64,000 bases of DNA, from assembly GCA_023105745.1 (NCBI GenBank), contig JALGQZ010000013.1, forward strand, positions 26,425,105-26,489,104, read 5' to 3'. This document shows positions 11,253 through 23,757 of this stretch, one piece after another (positions within the stretch are counted from its first letter, which is position 1; every line of letters begins with the position of its first letter). A program made the translations under genes and the position numbers. A model generated the notes under the pieces. That model saw nothing but the letters and a program-made list of their open reading frames with translations. It was not told where the DNA came from and ran no database searches. The stretch comes from Austropuccinia psidii. Its lineage: Eukaryota > Basidiomycota > Pucciniomycetes > Pucciniales > Sphaerophragmiaceae.

Positions 11253-12182
11253 TTCTGGAACCTTAATCTGGCTTCCTCCTTCTTCTGTAATTCCATCATG
11301 GTTCTGGCCATCTGAAATACATTTTCCATGGCATCCTGCTGAATCTTTGGGATTCTGTAGCCCTGGCTGTAAGGTTTTGGGGCTTGTGCCTTCCCTTTGC
11401 CCTTGTTTGGAGTTTGTGGCTGCTTTCTCACGTTGGAATTGCTGCTGCTGGCCACTGGGGCTGTTTTTGGTACTGGTTTTGGTGGTGGAGGGTTGTTTTT
11501 CCTCCATTCCAGTGTCAAAAGCATCATGTTTTTCTTCTCCATCAATGGATGCCATCCATTGAGCAATTTGCAAGTGTTGGGATGGCCCAAGAATTTTCTT
11601 ACTGTCAGGTAAGAATTCATGCAATTCTTCCACAGGTCTGCAAGGATCTGGTACTCCTTGAATTGGAGTGCATTGTTGTATGCACTGTGGCTGGCTTTGT
11701 ATATGTCCACAGAGGCTTGTTGTGGCAGTGTCAGCTCTTTTTGAAGGTAAAATGGTATTATCAGCTTCAGAATGACCCATTTTAGTTGTTTGGAAGTCAT
11801 CAACTGACCCTTTTCCTTCTGTACCTGGTTGGCCTCTGCCATAATCACGTCTATTACCTTTTTGGGAGCTGCTTGAGGGGTTGTAGCTGGCTCCTGATCT
11901 GGATGAAGGCATAATTATGGTTAAAAAGGCTTAAAATAGTATTTTTACGTCAAAAAACTTACTATTGGCCAAATTTTTAGCTTTCTGAAGGGTATTACTT
12001 ATGTCCAAGTTAATTAATTCAGAAGATATTGGTTCAGGCTGGTTATTTTGAGTCACAATAACAGTGCTATTATGATCAGAATTGACAGTACTGGCAGGGA
12101 TAATGCTGGTTACTGTTGAGGCTGTTTCAATGTTTTCTTGTCTTACCACGTTGTCAGACACTAAAATTAATGAAAAAGCCAA
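11249..12182 (-). CDS. Element A ORF1: two-exon protein of unknown function upstream of Gag-Pol (289 aa)
   Basis: Exon 1 is 12182-11963 (220 nt, ATG start). The intron is 11962-11899 (64 nt, GTAAGT donor, CCAG acceptor). Exon 2 is 11898-11249 (650 nt, ends TGA). Together they make exactly 290 codons. The split codon is A|AT. Unspliced, exon 1 runs into TAA after 83 codons. Exon 2 is open through a region that is also open in the Gag-Pol frame, so both frames lack stops for about 650 nt. Seen in the protein: an N-terminal Ser/Thr/Asn-rich part, a middle part with several Trp and NGWHPL, a basic Pro-rich stretch ([17 protein letters not shown]), and a charged helical C-terminus with [16 protein letters not shown]. 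Element C keeps both exons, both splice sites and the intron length. I do not recognise the family. Position suggests a second Gag-like or RNA-binding protein, but that is a guess. Confidence 0.72.
11899..11962 (-). other. Predicted 64-nt intron in element A ORF1
   Basis: The minus strand has GTAAGT at 11962-11957 and ends CATCCAG at 11899, with a TTTTTAAC branch-like sequence between. Element C has a 64-nt intron at the same place (43306-43369) with GTAAGT and CAACCAG. The Gag-Pol ATG at 11912 lies inside this intron, so splicing would also remove that start codon. Confidence 0.7.
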
Positions 12183-12364
12183 TTAATTAAGTAAAAAAAA
12201 GGTTATTTCAAAAAAGAAATAAAAATATAAGCCTCACTTATAATATGAAAAAAAATTATTTTTTAAGGATTTTTTGGATTATAAGTATTTTTTATATGTT
12301 TTTAAATTTTTCAATATAAGAAAAAAGATTTAAAAAGAGTAAAAAAATATGTCACAGGTAAAAT

Positions 12365-12382
12365 ATCACGGCTGGGCCCCCA
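12365..12382 (-). other. Primer-binding-like site of element A
   Basis: The minus strand reads TGGGGGCCCAGCCGTGAT, two bases from the inner edge of the 5' LTR. The initial TGG suits tRNA priming. The matching tRNA would need a C discriminator base and I cannot identify it. Confidence 0.65.
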
Positions 12383-12384
12383 AA

Positions 12385-14218
12385 TGTAAGGTGTGGATAT
12401 GAAACTTTGATTAAAAATCAAGTACTTTTCCTGTCCTCAAAATTTGTATAAGGTAAAATTCAGTTAAAAATAGTATGAAATATTATTTTTAAGAGAAAAC
12501 ATGCCAATTTTATTGTTTATAACTTTATTAGTATAAAACAATAATATAAAAATTTATTGTTTTACCAACAATAAAGATTTATCCAAAAAATACTCTACAA
12601 GAGATATTTCAAGGCTACAAAAGAAATTTCTTCAAGAGCAATTTCAATTGGAATTAATTGAGCAAAGAACTGCAAGCAATTAATTAAAGAACAAAGTCTT
12701 TAAAAAGAATATTAAAGAGAAAACACGCCCAAAAGTGACCAGAGTGAATTTGGAAACAAAGTGACAAAGTTAACAGTGATGAAAGATGCTTTAATTCACT
12801 TTTGGGGTGGTTCAGGGGTAAAAATGATTATAAGAGTTACAAACAATGATTATAATGATTTTTTCACGTGGTTAAAAGGATTAAAATGATTTAAAAGTGG
12901 TGGTTGGAATCTTTGATTGATTGGTTTAACAGTTTTAAACTAATTAATAAAAGGAAAAGATTCTAACATGAAGAGAAAAGTGGGGCAAAGAAGAAATTCT
13001 TTTATAGCCATCAATTCTCTTACTCCAAAAGTAAAATCTACTCTTGTCAGTCGTGAAAAACAGTCTGACAACAGAAAAGCCAATTATGGCATCATTGAAC
13101 CCTGGTTTAGACCAAAAAAGGCTGGTTTAAGCCATTTTTAGCCATTTTTAGCCATTTTAGACCCTTAAATCAGCCATTACTATAGCAATACCAGGCCTAG
13201 AGCCTTCAAAACACGTCAGAATGTGTGTCAGAGGCGTAGAAACCAGTTAAAACTGTTTTTACTATGATTGTTTTATCTTAAGGGTAGTTTTACCCTCTTG
13301 GCAACAGCTAAAACTACCCCAGTTGGTATCAAAACCTCATCATCAATTGAGTCCACAGACCCTGTAACTCAATTCCAGGCCAAAAGTGATGAACTTTTGC
13401 GTGAATTTTGACATCCCACGCCTGTCAGCAAGGATTTTGGGGGTCTAGCTCCCCCTTAGAGCTGGAGTTCCTTTTCCCCCCCAAATTTAATCTTTCCAAT
13501 TTATTTTTCCTTTAATTCCTCATCATGTATTATACTTATAATTTACACATGTAATTCAATTCAATTGTACAGTACAATACAGTAATAATTGACACCTCAT
13601 ATGTAAATCAAAGTTCACTTATGTAATACACGCGCACATTTTGATATTTCAATTGAATTCAATTGAAAATACTTCAATTCCTCATAACTTCTAAACTAAA
13701 CACAACACCTCAATTTTAACACAAAAATTGATGGTTAACACCACATGTGGTGTGAATTAAATTAAGGTTTTGAGGATTTTCAATTTTTGTATTGAAAATA
13801 CTAAAAACTTAATTTAAGCTTATTTAGAGTTGAGTTACAAAAATTTCACCCAGAGGTGACCCCACCTGATTTTTTATGAGGAATCCAATGGTGAAATAAA
13901 ATTTATATGTTTATTTATTGGATAAAAAGTTATAATAAATTTTATTTAACTTTTTTCCAAATTTATTTATTTTTTCACAATTTTGTTAAAATTTCATTTT
14001 TACTTAAATTTTTCAAGTATAAATGTAATTTTATATTTACAAAATTTAAAGTAATTTTATTTTTAAATTATAATTAATTTTTTATTTTTAATATAATTTT
14101 ATATTTATATTTTTATTTTTATTTTAATAATATAAATAAATTTATTTTATTTATATTAATATGTTATTTTTTATATTTGTGGTCTTTTGGGTATATGAAA
14201 TTACCTCTAAGGCTCACA
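12385..14218 (-). repeat. 5' LTR of element A (1834 bp)
   Basis: Same length and ends as 4131-5964. The few differences cluster in the first 300 bp of the plus strand. The 16-bp palindrome ACACCACATGTGGTGT is at 13738-13753. The target duplication AATTC follows at 14219-14223. The element's promoter should lie here, read to the left. Confidence 0.95.
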
Positions 14219-14223
14219 AATTC

Positions 14224-15533
14224 TAGATTAAAAAATTTAGGAATGTGCCTCTGACTATTTTCTCCACATATTTATTCCAGTTATACAATATATATTTATA
14301 TAAATAAGTGGAAAAGGCCTCCATTTGACTGATTATTTGACCCTTGTTTACTATTATAATACTAGGAACCTGGTATGGTAAATATAAATTATTCTTGAAT
14401 CAAAGCCTATCAAATTTCAAAATTAATGCCTGCATCTTTTTTAAGGTGAATGTTTCAAGTGTCACTGTATGTTTCTGATTAATATTTCTAGAAAAGTCCC
14501 TATTTTATAATTACTTTTACCATTTCAAAATATTTCAATACTATCTAGGTTGTATTGGAAATATTCATCATTATTTGAGCGAGAATATCCCTTTGAACTA
14601 TTTATTGGTTGGAGATTTTACTACAGCATTTCCACATCAAAATTGTATATCTTGCTTTACAGAGCTGGGAAGCTCCACCTCTTGTCTCATTTTTGAGTCA
14701 TCCCAGGAAAATTTGATTCCATGGGAAATTTTCTTTGAGCTCTAATTTGAAATTTTACGAATTTAATACACTAAACCTTTCCCTTCCTCTAAATTAATTG
14801 TCTCAATGGAAAAGATATCATAAAGATTTTCTTCGGAGCTGTTTTAGCTGTGAAGAAAATCCTAAAAATAGATTATTCACATGGGAGGAAGTGTCTGATG
14901 ACTCATAAGCCTAAATGGAATGTACATAAATTATGTGAATAGATATTGCATGTTATATAAATTAGCTTAGAAGGGGAGTTATTGATATGAAAATTCTGCT
15001 TAAGAATTTCCATAATAAGCCCATTTTGTTGGGAATTAAACATAATTTCACCAAGGATATTTACATGTTACTGGGACACCTCAAAAATGTGAAATGAATT
15101 TACAGATATGATACTACAAAAGCTCCAATTTTATTGAGGTAAGATTATTTTTGAAAGAAAAAGATAGAAAATCAAACATAGATTAACATAAAGCTCCTAC
15201 TATACCAACTGAGGAGGAAAAAATATATTTTTCTAAGTAAATATGAATAAAAACTACCCATAAATAAACATATAAGTAGATGTACTTATATTATACAAAA
15301 GTACTTACAAGAATATTAATATCATTATCATGAATAATATATAAAAAAATCCACAAAAGTTCTTCAGAATAAATGAAATTTCAAATTGAAACTTCAACCA
15401 AATTAATCAACCCTGGTGATATCCTTAATTACAAATAAATAAATGAAGATTTTGAAGTAAGCCACAAGTGAAGAAAGTGGGAATTGAGAGAAATCTATAT
15501 TCACTTCCTAGAAAGTGGAAAAAGATTTTCCTA
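14224..15533. other. AT-rich DNA without a recognised gene
   Basis: No ORF of note and no LTR ends recognised. This is the right flank of the site where element A inserted. Confidence 0.5.
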
Positions 15534-15538
15534 ATTAG

Positions 15539-17294
15539 CTTAAGGTCTGACTAGGATGCAATAAGTAGAAATTACTAATACTTTAAGTATTGTACTCTGA
15601 ATGCACTCATCAATTATGAGTAGTAGACAATAAACAATTACAATAATGAAATATTATTGAAATTATGGCTTGATATATATTATATTATTTTCAACCAATA
15701 AATAATATAAAATAAATATATTGAGTCTAGTTATTATTTTCCCCAAATAATAATAATAGCATTAAAAATCATTTTTTGTTGAAAAATAACAATTTATAAC
15801 AAGAAGACATCTAATATTAATGTTATAAATCAATATAAATATTATTTATATGGAGAAAGAATGATTTTAGAGAGAAATAAATTCAAAAATATAAAAATAA
15901 CCTAATTTCAAAACTCAATATAAGAATTTTGAATTATTTCATGCCTCAAGTAGTAATTACAACTTTTTCAGAATTTAGTCACAATTGTGAATAGTGAGAA
16001 ATACAATTTTTACTATTTTATATAGATTGAGGGATTTTTAATAGAACTTAAATTTACTTTAATAAATTATTAATCTAGCCAATAAATATTAAGTTATTTA
16101 GAAAATTCATAGCTTCAATATTTTACATTTAAGATTTGTATTGAAAGAAAAAAGTGTTTTACTTTAGTATGTAATATTTTATTGAATTTGATTCATCTGA
16201 GGGAGAGGCAGAGGAAGAAAGGGTATTTAAATAGTAAAAATCCTTCATTCTAGTGACTAAATACTTCATAGAGCTTGTGAAATTATTCTACCCACTGGAA
16301 TTGATCATTACACCATTATTACACCTTCTTATCTCATTATTACACCATAATTTGAATTTATCACTATATATTTTGATTTATTGGAATCACAAGCTTTAAA
16401 ATGATTAACTTTGGTGGATCAAGGTAATTCAAATCATAAAACATCAAGATCCACCAGTTTTATATGTTATTCAACTGCTTAACATAAATTAAGATTAGAG
16501 TCAAAGATCAAGAATGATCAATTTTATACTCTGATTTTAATGTTTAATAACCTTTGAGTTCTTCACGCAACTAAAATTAAGAGAGTGTCTCATATTAGTG
16601 TGGAATGTCCTTACTAAGGTGTTGAGAGTAATTCCTTACATCATCAGAGCTCTATTTTCAATTAATTTTCTTGCAAGTCATCTTTTCTGACACAATATAC
16701 TATTTCAAAATTTTACCCATTATTTCACAGGGGTTTACATTGAATATCATCACAAAAACTGAATCTTCCTGTATGAGCTAGTGAATATCTAGTTTGATTT
16801 AAGTTTCAACCATTTTTGGCTTTGAGTGATCAACTGTTATGACCATTTTTGGTCAATTCCTCTTTGATATTCATAAATTCATTTATAACTTGTCAGATAA
16901 AATTTATCCATGTACTCCTGTAGTTTTTTGTTGTAATTTTAATTTTGGATTTCATTTTTATCATGTGTATTTCAAAAGATATGAGCTAAAAACCATCAAT
17001 ATATGCACTGATCATAAAAGCTCATATATCCAGGTATCTCATTAAGTATTGGGCTTACAGATATGCAATTCAAACAGTAATATATTAAATTTGGGATGCG
17101 AAATACATTAGTGTATACAATTCCACATTTTTATTCATTGAATTCTGAGATAATCAAGAATTTATACATTTCCATGGAATTTCTTCTTATTTTGATGTAT
17201 TTTTAGTAATTAAGTTTTAATTAGTGTTATTGAAATAAGGCTTATAAGTTATTTTGACATTTTTAGGTATGTGGTAGTATCTAGAAGGTGAACA
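15539..17294 (-). repeat. Old solo LTR of the B family
   Basis: It aligns with 2071-4020 from the start (AAGGTCTGACTAGGATGC against AAGGCTTGAATATGAAAC) to the end (GTATGTGGTAGTATCTAGAAGG against GATATGTGGTCATATCTCAAAGG), but is much more diverged. No primer site or coding remains flank it, so it is a solo LTR. The flanks ATTAG (15534-15538) and ATGAG (17295-17299) may be a target duplication with one change. Both LTR ends have drifted from TG...CA. Confidence 0.65.
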
Positions 17295-20200
17295 ATGAGT
17301 GATACAGCTACAAAATCAATATTACCCCAGTTTTTGAGCCTGCTAGGTATACAATAGCGAAGCAACAATGACAATGATGATATTAATTAATTTTTCTATT
17401 AACTTTCATATTATCATATTTCAAGCTAAAACAAAGTTCTGTCTCTTTAAATAGTAAAGAGTAAAGTACTTTTTTTAGTAAGATATGTATAATAAGAAAA
17501 AACACAAAAGTATTTGTACTTTTGTTATATGAAAAGTACAAATAATAAAAAGGGAAAGCACGTTTCAACGGTGAAATTCTCTAACAGAGCCTCACTACTT
17601 CTATCCAATTCAATACTCAAAGAAATTTTGGTATAAATGAATTAATATGTAACTGCACTATAAATATTCTTTTATTAAGCTAAATTGAATATAAAACAAT
17701 ACAAAAATACTCTCTAAATTTAAAGAAAGACCAGATACTGCCATCATGAAAAATTTGTAAGGAAAAAGTGTCACAATTCTGAATTAAAACAACTCAAGAC
17801 TAATTAAGAAGTTATTTGAAATTGAGGCAAGTATGAATTTTCAATGATTGACAATAACTGAATGTAAAGTAACATTAAATATCCCCTGCTCAATTGTAAA
17901 ATTTCAAAAAAACATGGTGCCATATCTATATGAACTGATATGACCTCAAGATTTCTCACCAGGAAAAAGAGCTAAGGGCTGTGCATACAAATAATAAATT
18001 TGAATTTGAATAATGAGTAAAGCTTCAATATATGGTGAAATAACTCCATTAAATAATAAAATTTCATATATGTTCACCAGAAAGGTTATTCAAAGGATTA
18101 AATAATAAATCTCCTAATTGTAAAATTAGACAAAAACATGGCTTAATATATTTCCAAAATAAAATTCTTTCAAAACTACTCCCCAAATAAAATACTGAAA
18201 GGTAGAATGTTGAAAGTAAATTGTTTTTGAAGGCCCTTGGGAGGGAAAGAAAATATCAATAAAGGTTATCTCTCACCAATTTTCAACCAGATACTATCAC
18301 TAGAAATATTATGATTGTTTTCAATAATCCTTATTTATAAAGAGGGAATAACCCTGAATTTCTGTATGAGAAATCATAGCTCTATATTATCGCTGTGATA
18401 CTTGCATATCCCACAAATTGTATAATCTTACCCTTATATTAATATTGTCATAGCATCATATTACCATTATATCTTCCATAAACACCCTTGTTGAATTATT
18501 TTACCCTCATATGATCATCTTTACCTTGAAAAAGTTACTGAATCACCCCTGTACTGTAAAAAAGCTTAAATATAATATTATTCAAAAGTACTATTAAATA
18601 TATTACTATTATCTTAAGGGATTTGAAGAGGAAAATATGTATTTACCTAATATCTCACAAGAAAGGGGAAAAATATCTATAAATTAAAATTCAAAAATTA
18701 TTACATCAATAAGTTATTGACTCTCATAGTTATCCTATCATATTATCAAAATTTCCCATTTATGGTTATATTCTTCTAGACATACTGATAAAGATTTATG
18801 AATAAATTCCTCAAATTGAATAGCCCCAAATTGAAAAAATAATTTGTGTTTCTTAGGGAGGATGTTTTTTGTATATTCAAAGGGGAATCTGACACACCTT
18901 GGAAACCATGGTTATTGGGAAACTGTTAAATTCAAAACATACTTAAATATAGTTTTCCACTGAATTCAATTGTTAATTTATTCTCCCAAAATTCTAGAAG
19001 GGAATAAGTATCCAAAAAACTTGGATTATTAATAGTTAAACTAGGTATCACCATGAGTAAATTGACTTCAAATGAGAGCAGGTGTTCCATTTTGGAAGTG
19101 ACAGCTAAGAGAGATTAGATACAGGTTTACAAATAAAATGGAAATGCAAGCATAAATTAGAAGCTTTAGAAGAAATTTAGCTCACATATGCAAGCCACAC
19201 ATTTTAAATTTAATTCCCTCAATATCAATGTTTAGTATAAATTCTGAAACATTTATCTTTAAGAATGAGAAGGAATCTTCAATGACTAATTAAAGTTATT
19301 TTTGTATATTACTACATATTGTTGACTAAACCAATTGGAAAGCTCATATTGGTGTTAGATATTAGCACAGAATTTCAATTTATTCCTCTCACAAGGATAT
19401 AATGAGTGAATAATATCATAACTGAAAGCATATTTTTGAAAGAAAGCTTACCAAAAGGGAAATTTTCTATTACTAGAAGCTTTTTTAAAAAATTAATGAA
19501 TAATATTGAATATTTACTTTTTAATTTAGATTTTATCCCTGAAAATCTGTATCATATTTTAAGCTTTCTATCTCCCCTTTAATATATCATAAGAGAAATT
19601 AGCTCTACTAAAAAATGAAAAATAAAATAATCAATTTATAATTAAGAATTATCCTCTTATGTAAATATTTTTTGTAAAGCTCTATATTTTGGCTAGATAT
19701 CACCAGAGAGCTTGGTTGAGAGCCTCCGCAGAGTAGCTCTAGTGACCAGGGCATATTAAATATCAAAATTGGAAAAAATTCTGCTTTCCATTTCTTAATT
19801 CAACAATTTGGTGTTTTTCTCAGTTACGTCTATTTTTAATTATGATCCTTATTTTGAGAAATAAAATATTTCCTAATAATGGCATAAATATTTTTCAAGA
19901 CCATAATAAATGGATTTTTCTTCCCTTTATAGATATGAAGGGGTTTTAATAACAATAAATTTTTCTATTCCTTTTTTTTAGTATTTACTGTAAGGAAATA
20001 CTATCAAATTATTCTCTTTGTTGTTGTGAAGAATTTTTTTAGTTACAACATAACCCAAGATGATTTTCAAGTACCATAATTTCAGTGATATAATATTCAA
20101 AGAAGGTTAGTGGAAATAATTCTTCACCAATAGTTGTTTAGCTCTGATAGCTAAGATATTTACCTTATCGATCAAGCCAGATAAATTGAAAATTTAAAAT

Positions 20201-20602
20201 CTTAGTTAAACTGATTTTAATTTCTCTCTGTGTTAAATATAATATTTTTGAGCTATCTCCATAGCTTTGTATCACTTATTGAAGTTTCTTTCAAAATGGT
20301 TTCTACTTTCCTTTCCTTTTTTGTGCTATATAAGCTTCTTTGTCATTTTATGAGTATTCATTTTATTATTGTGAGGATTTAAATCCAAATATTCAGAAAA
20401 AGATAAATATGTATATGCTCTTTGAGCTAAAAAAATGTGTTTTATACTAATATTAGAATTAGAATGCAATAATGAATGCTATTACCTGAGAAATATGAAA
20501 AAATGAGGAATCTCAAAAAATCAAAAACATTGAGGAACTTAATATGCGGGTTTTTGTCACAACAATATTTCACCAAATGAGTTGGGAATCTCATTCACTT
20601 AA

Positions 20603-20756
20603 ATTCACATATGAAAGGAATATTAATATTGAATAGATATTCGTAAGAGATAATTACTAACTCATCCTGAAAAAAATAGAATTCATATGAAAGGACTATG
20701 AATATTGAATAGATATTCGTCAGAGCTAATGACCAACTCATTATAAAAAAAATGGA
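20603..20756. repeat. Two-copy tandem repeat, about 77-bp unit
   Basis: Units at 20603-20680 and 20681-20756. Both run ATTCA..ATATGAAAGGA, then GAATAGATATTCGT, then ACTCAT...AAAAAAAT, with roughly ten differences. Only a short start of a third unit follows. Confidence 0.75.
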
Positions 20757-23721
20757 ATTCAATCTTTTCCCTTTAAAATTATTAAAGATTTTAGCGGCAT
20801 TTAAAAAGAAAGTTGGAACAGGTAGGTGTTTCTATTTCATTTCTTTTCTCAAAATTTCTTTGGAATATGTATTTGAGGTTTAATTAACCTTTAAGTTACC
20901 TCTACCTATATATAATTGGTAATTATGACATTTTACAGTTTCATACACTTTTTATGTCCTATTATTTCTCCAATTGTATCTCCAAGTTATTTATATAGCT
21001 AAGTAATATAATATAATCAACTTTTTTCCAGTAATTTTTGATATTTATTATTTAATACGTTAAAATTTTATTTATATTTATTTCAAATAAGAAGATAAAG
21101 TAGGTTTTGAATGAGCTTAAAGCTCTGTTGGAGTAATAGACATATAAGCTCACAGACATATCTAACTAGCTTCAAAATATAATCGAAATTGTTTTCCAAA
21201 GCTTAGGATATGAATAATTAAGATAAACTAAAAGATTCAAAAAGGGTCTTCTACTAACAATTATCATTATAGAGATTCTTTTTTGAACCGGTGAAAAAAT
21301 ATCATTTTGCCTAATTCTTGTATTATTGATTCTTAATCTATTCTTAAGAAATTTTTGTGATCTTGGGTGAGTAAAAAACACTCAGATTTTGGGAGTATAC
21401 TGTTTTGAAAGGTTTGAAATTTACTTTAAATCTTCAAGGAGTAGCTTTAAATTGATGAACCTTCCTTTATATTGCATTTCGCATGATTTAAGCCAAATTA
21501 TTTAGCTTAAGATTTTCTCAAAACTCTTCACACTTTGTAAAAAAAAATTCCAAACTGTGAGTGATTTCCTCTTCAGATCGTTATCATAAGTAGAAATTCA
21601 TAACCTAAAGTTTCAAAAACAAGTAATAAATAAAACTTTACTCTTTAATAGCCCTACCAATAGCTTTCATCCTTTTGAGGTATATATTTTTGAAATTTGT
21701 TTTAAGGAAATAGAATTCAAAAAATTCAAAAAACAAATATACTAAATTGGAAGAGGTTTTTTTACCCAAATAAATCAAAAAATTGTAATAAATCATGAAA
21801 AACAAATTAAATAATATTTAATCAAAAATCGTAAAAATAGGAGCTATATATTGCCTTTGTTACATTAATTATCTTTAGATATATTGATGAAAAATACTTC
21901 TTTCAGTATTTAATCTCTTTATGGTGTATTCAACACAGTCAGAGAAGATTATGGCTTTCTTATGAACAAAATAATAATCTGATAATTAGTATTATCTTCT
22001 CATATAACCATGATTTTATTTATTTATTTTATCTGTCCCCATTGTTATTATGAGGGTTTGTTTTCTTCTTTTTTATTTTTATTTTGTGAATTGAACTTGA
22101 ATTAATTTAATTCAAATAGATAGTACTTATTTCATTTGTTTTTCTGTTTTTTTTGTTTCTAATGTTACAGTAGCAGTTCTATACAGTCCGCTACTGTCAA
22201 TTTGTCAACAAAATTACATAAGCAGGCTGTAAAATGCTCCTACTGTCATTGTAAGAGAGAGAAAATATGTAGAGTAAAATAAAATAAATAAATGAGCTAA
22301 ATTATTTGCGAAAATAATTACTGTGAATAAAGGACATGAAACATAAATCCATAATATAAGATAAGAAAGAAAAATAATAATACTAAGGCTCATACAGCTA
22401 AAAAATTTAGATAATGTTGATAAGCTAAGAGTCAAAGCTATACCTATTTCAAAAAATCAAAATGATTGAATAAGCAGAAAAATTGATATCTTCTTTATAG
22501 ACTTGAAGGTGTTTTTCAAGACAATTTTTTTTAATTCATATTTGTATTTTTTCAATATTAAGAAAATTTTTATAAAAAATTTAAGAAAAAAAACACAATG
22601 TGTAAATTCATGTGAGAGATCCATTCAAAAGGGTCTTCCTTCTATAGGTTTGCTTGTGACTTATACAGTCTTGGAAATACTTTTCCTAATTATATAGTAT
22701 CAAAGGAGGAGAAGAAATCTTTCTTAGTATAAAAAAAGGTTTTTCATTCATGAAAGTCTTAAAAATATAGAAATTGGTTTTTGAAGAAACAATATAGTTC
22801 CGAAATTGAAGCTTCAATACAAGTAAAGTTTGGTTTAATCTTTAACAAAAAGTTCAAGTCATACTCCATCTATCCAAAATTCGAAACATAATAAAAATTA
22901 ACTAAATTATATATAGCTACATCAAATAAAACAGAAGAAATAAGATAGATTTTGTGTAATATTCAAGTGGCTTATGATGTTTTGGAATATCACCAAACAT
23001 CAGGATTATGTGTTCAGCTCAGTTCAAAGTACAGGTCCAAGATATTTTCCAAATGAAACATCTGCTTTCAGGTGTTTCCATTTTTCTCATTGTGTATTAG
23101 AAAAGTTACCTAATTAAACTGGTACAATTTCAAATCAGATTGGATAATAATATGATTAATTTTGAGTATTTAGGGAATATAATTAAATGAATAACTAAAT
23201 GATTAACATCAAAATATAAATAAAAGAAATAAATATTCAAATGAAGAATGGAAGAAAAACTAAGAATAAATACAAATATAAAATAATGATAAAAACAGAA
23301 ATGGTTAGGAGAAAATGAAATCCAAAGATTAAAGCTAAATCAAAAATAAAAATGAAAATTTTAGAATAATAGAAGGAAAAGTCGAAAAAATGTATTAAAG
23401 TAGAATAACAGAAATAAGAGAGAAATAAAAGGGAAAAGAAAAAAGAAAAAATCATCTTAAAATTGTAACATAAAAAAGAAAAATGAAGTGAAAAGAAATG
23501 TGAATATGAAGAAAAAATTGAGTAAAATAGGAATAATTAGCTTACATATGAAAAAATTAAAATAATAGATCTTTTTTTGTATAAATTAATTAAGAAGAAA
23601 TCCCATTTTTGTGATGATAGCAATCGTTCTCAAAAACATAAATTATTTTTACTTTATGTTCTTCCTTTTTCTTTTTTTAATTAAATTTTATTTATTTTGA
23701 TTTATTTTTATTCTTTCTCTT

Positions 23722-23757
23722 TTTCTAATTTTTCTAATTTTTCTAATTTTTCTAATT
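23722..23757. repeat. Microsatellite (TTTCTAATT)4
   Basis: Four perfect adjacent copies of the 9-bp unit TTTCTAATT within a T-rich stretch. Confidence 0.9.

Larger units (their letters stand above)
4131..14218 (-). mobile_element. Element A: complete, apparently intact Ty3/gypsy retrotransposon (10,088 bp)
   Basis: Everything a mobile copy needs is visible on the minus strand. There are two LTRs of exactly equal length (1834 bp) with TG...CA ends, a primer-binding-like site at 12365-12382, an unbroken Gag-Pol frame, a two-exon upstream gene, and a polypurine tract (5965-5976) against the 3' LTR. The flanks are AATTC at 4126-4130 and at 14219-14223, a perfect 5-bp target duplication. I counted 11 differences between the LTRs by eye, about 0.6 percent, so the insertion is recent. 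Domain order Gag, protease, RT, RNase H, integrase is that of Ty3/gypsy. The C-terminus looks like a GPF/Y plus chromodomain-like tail. Elements B and C are older relatives. Confidence 0.95.

Noticed and set aside
11253..11912. N-terminal 220 codons of the 1974-codon Gag-Pol ORF ([10 protein letters not shown]...) as part of the Gag protein
   Set aside because: It overlaps the conserved spliced ORF1 in another frame, its ATG lies in the predicted intron, its composition is unlike a folded domain, and relative B closes this frame. I keep it only as a possible unspliced product.
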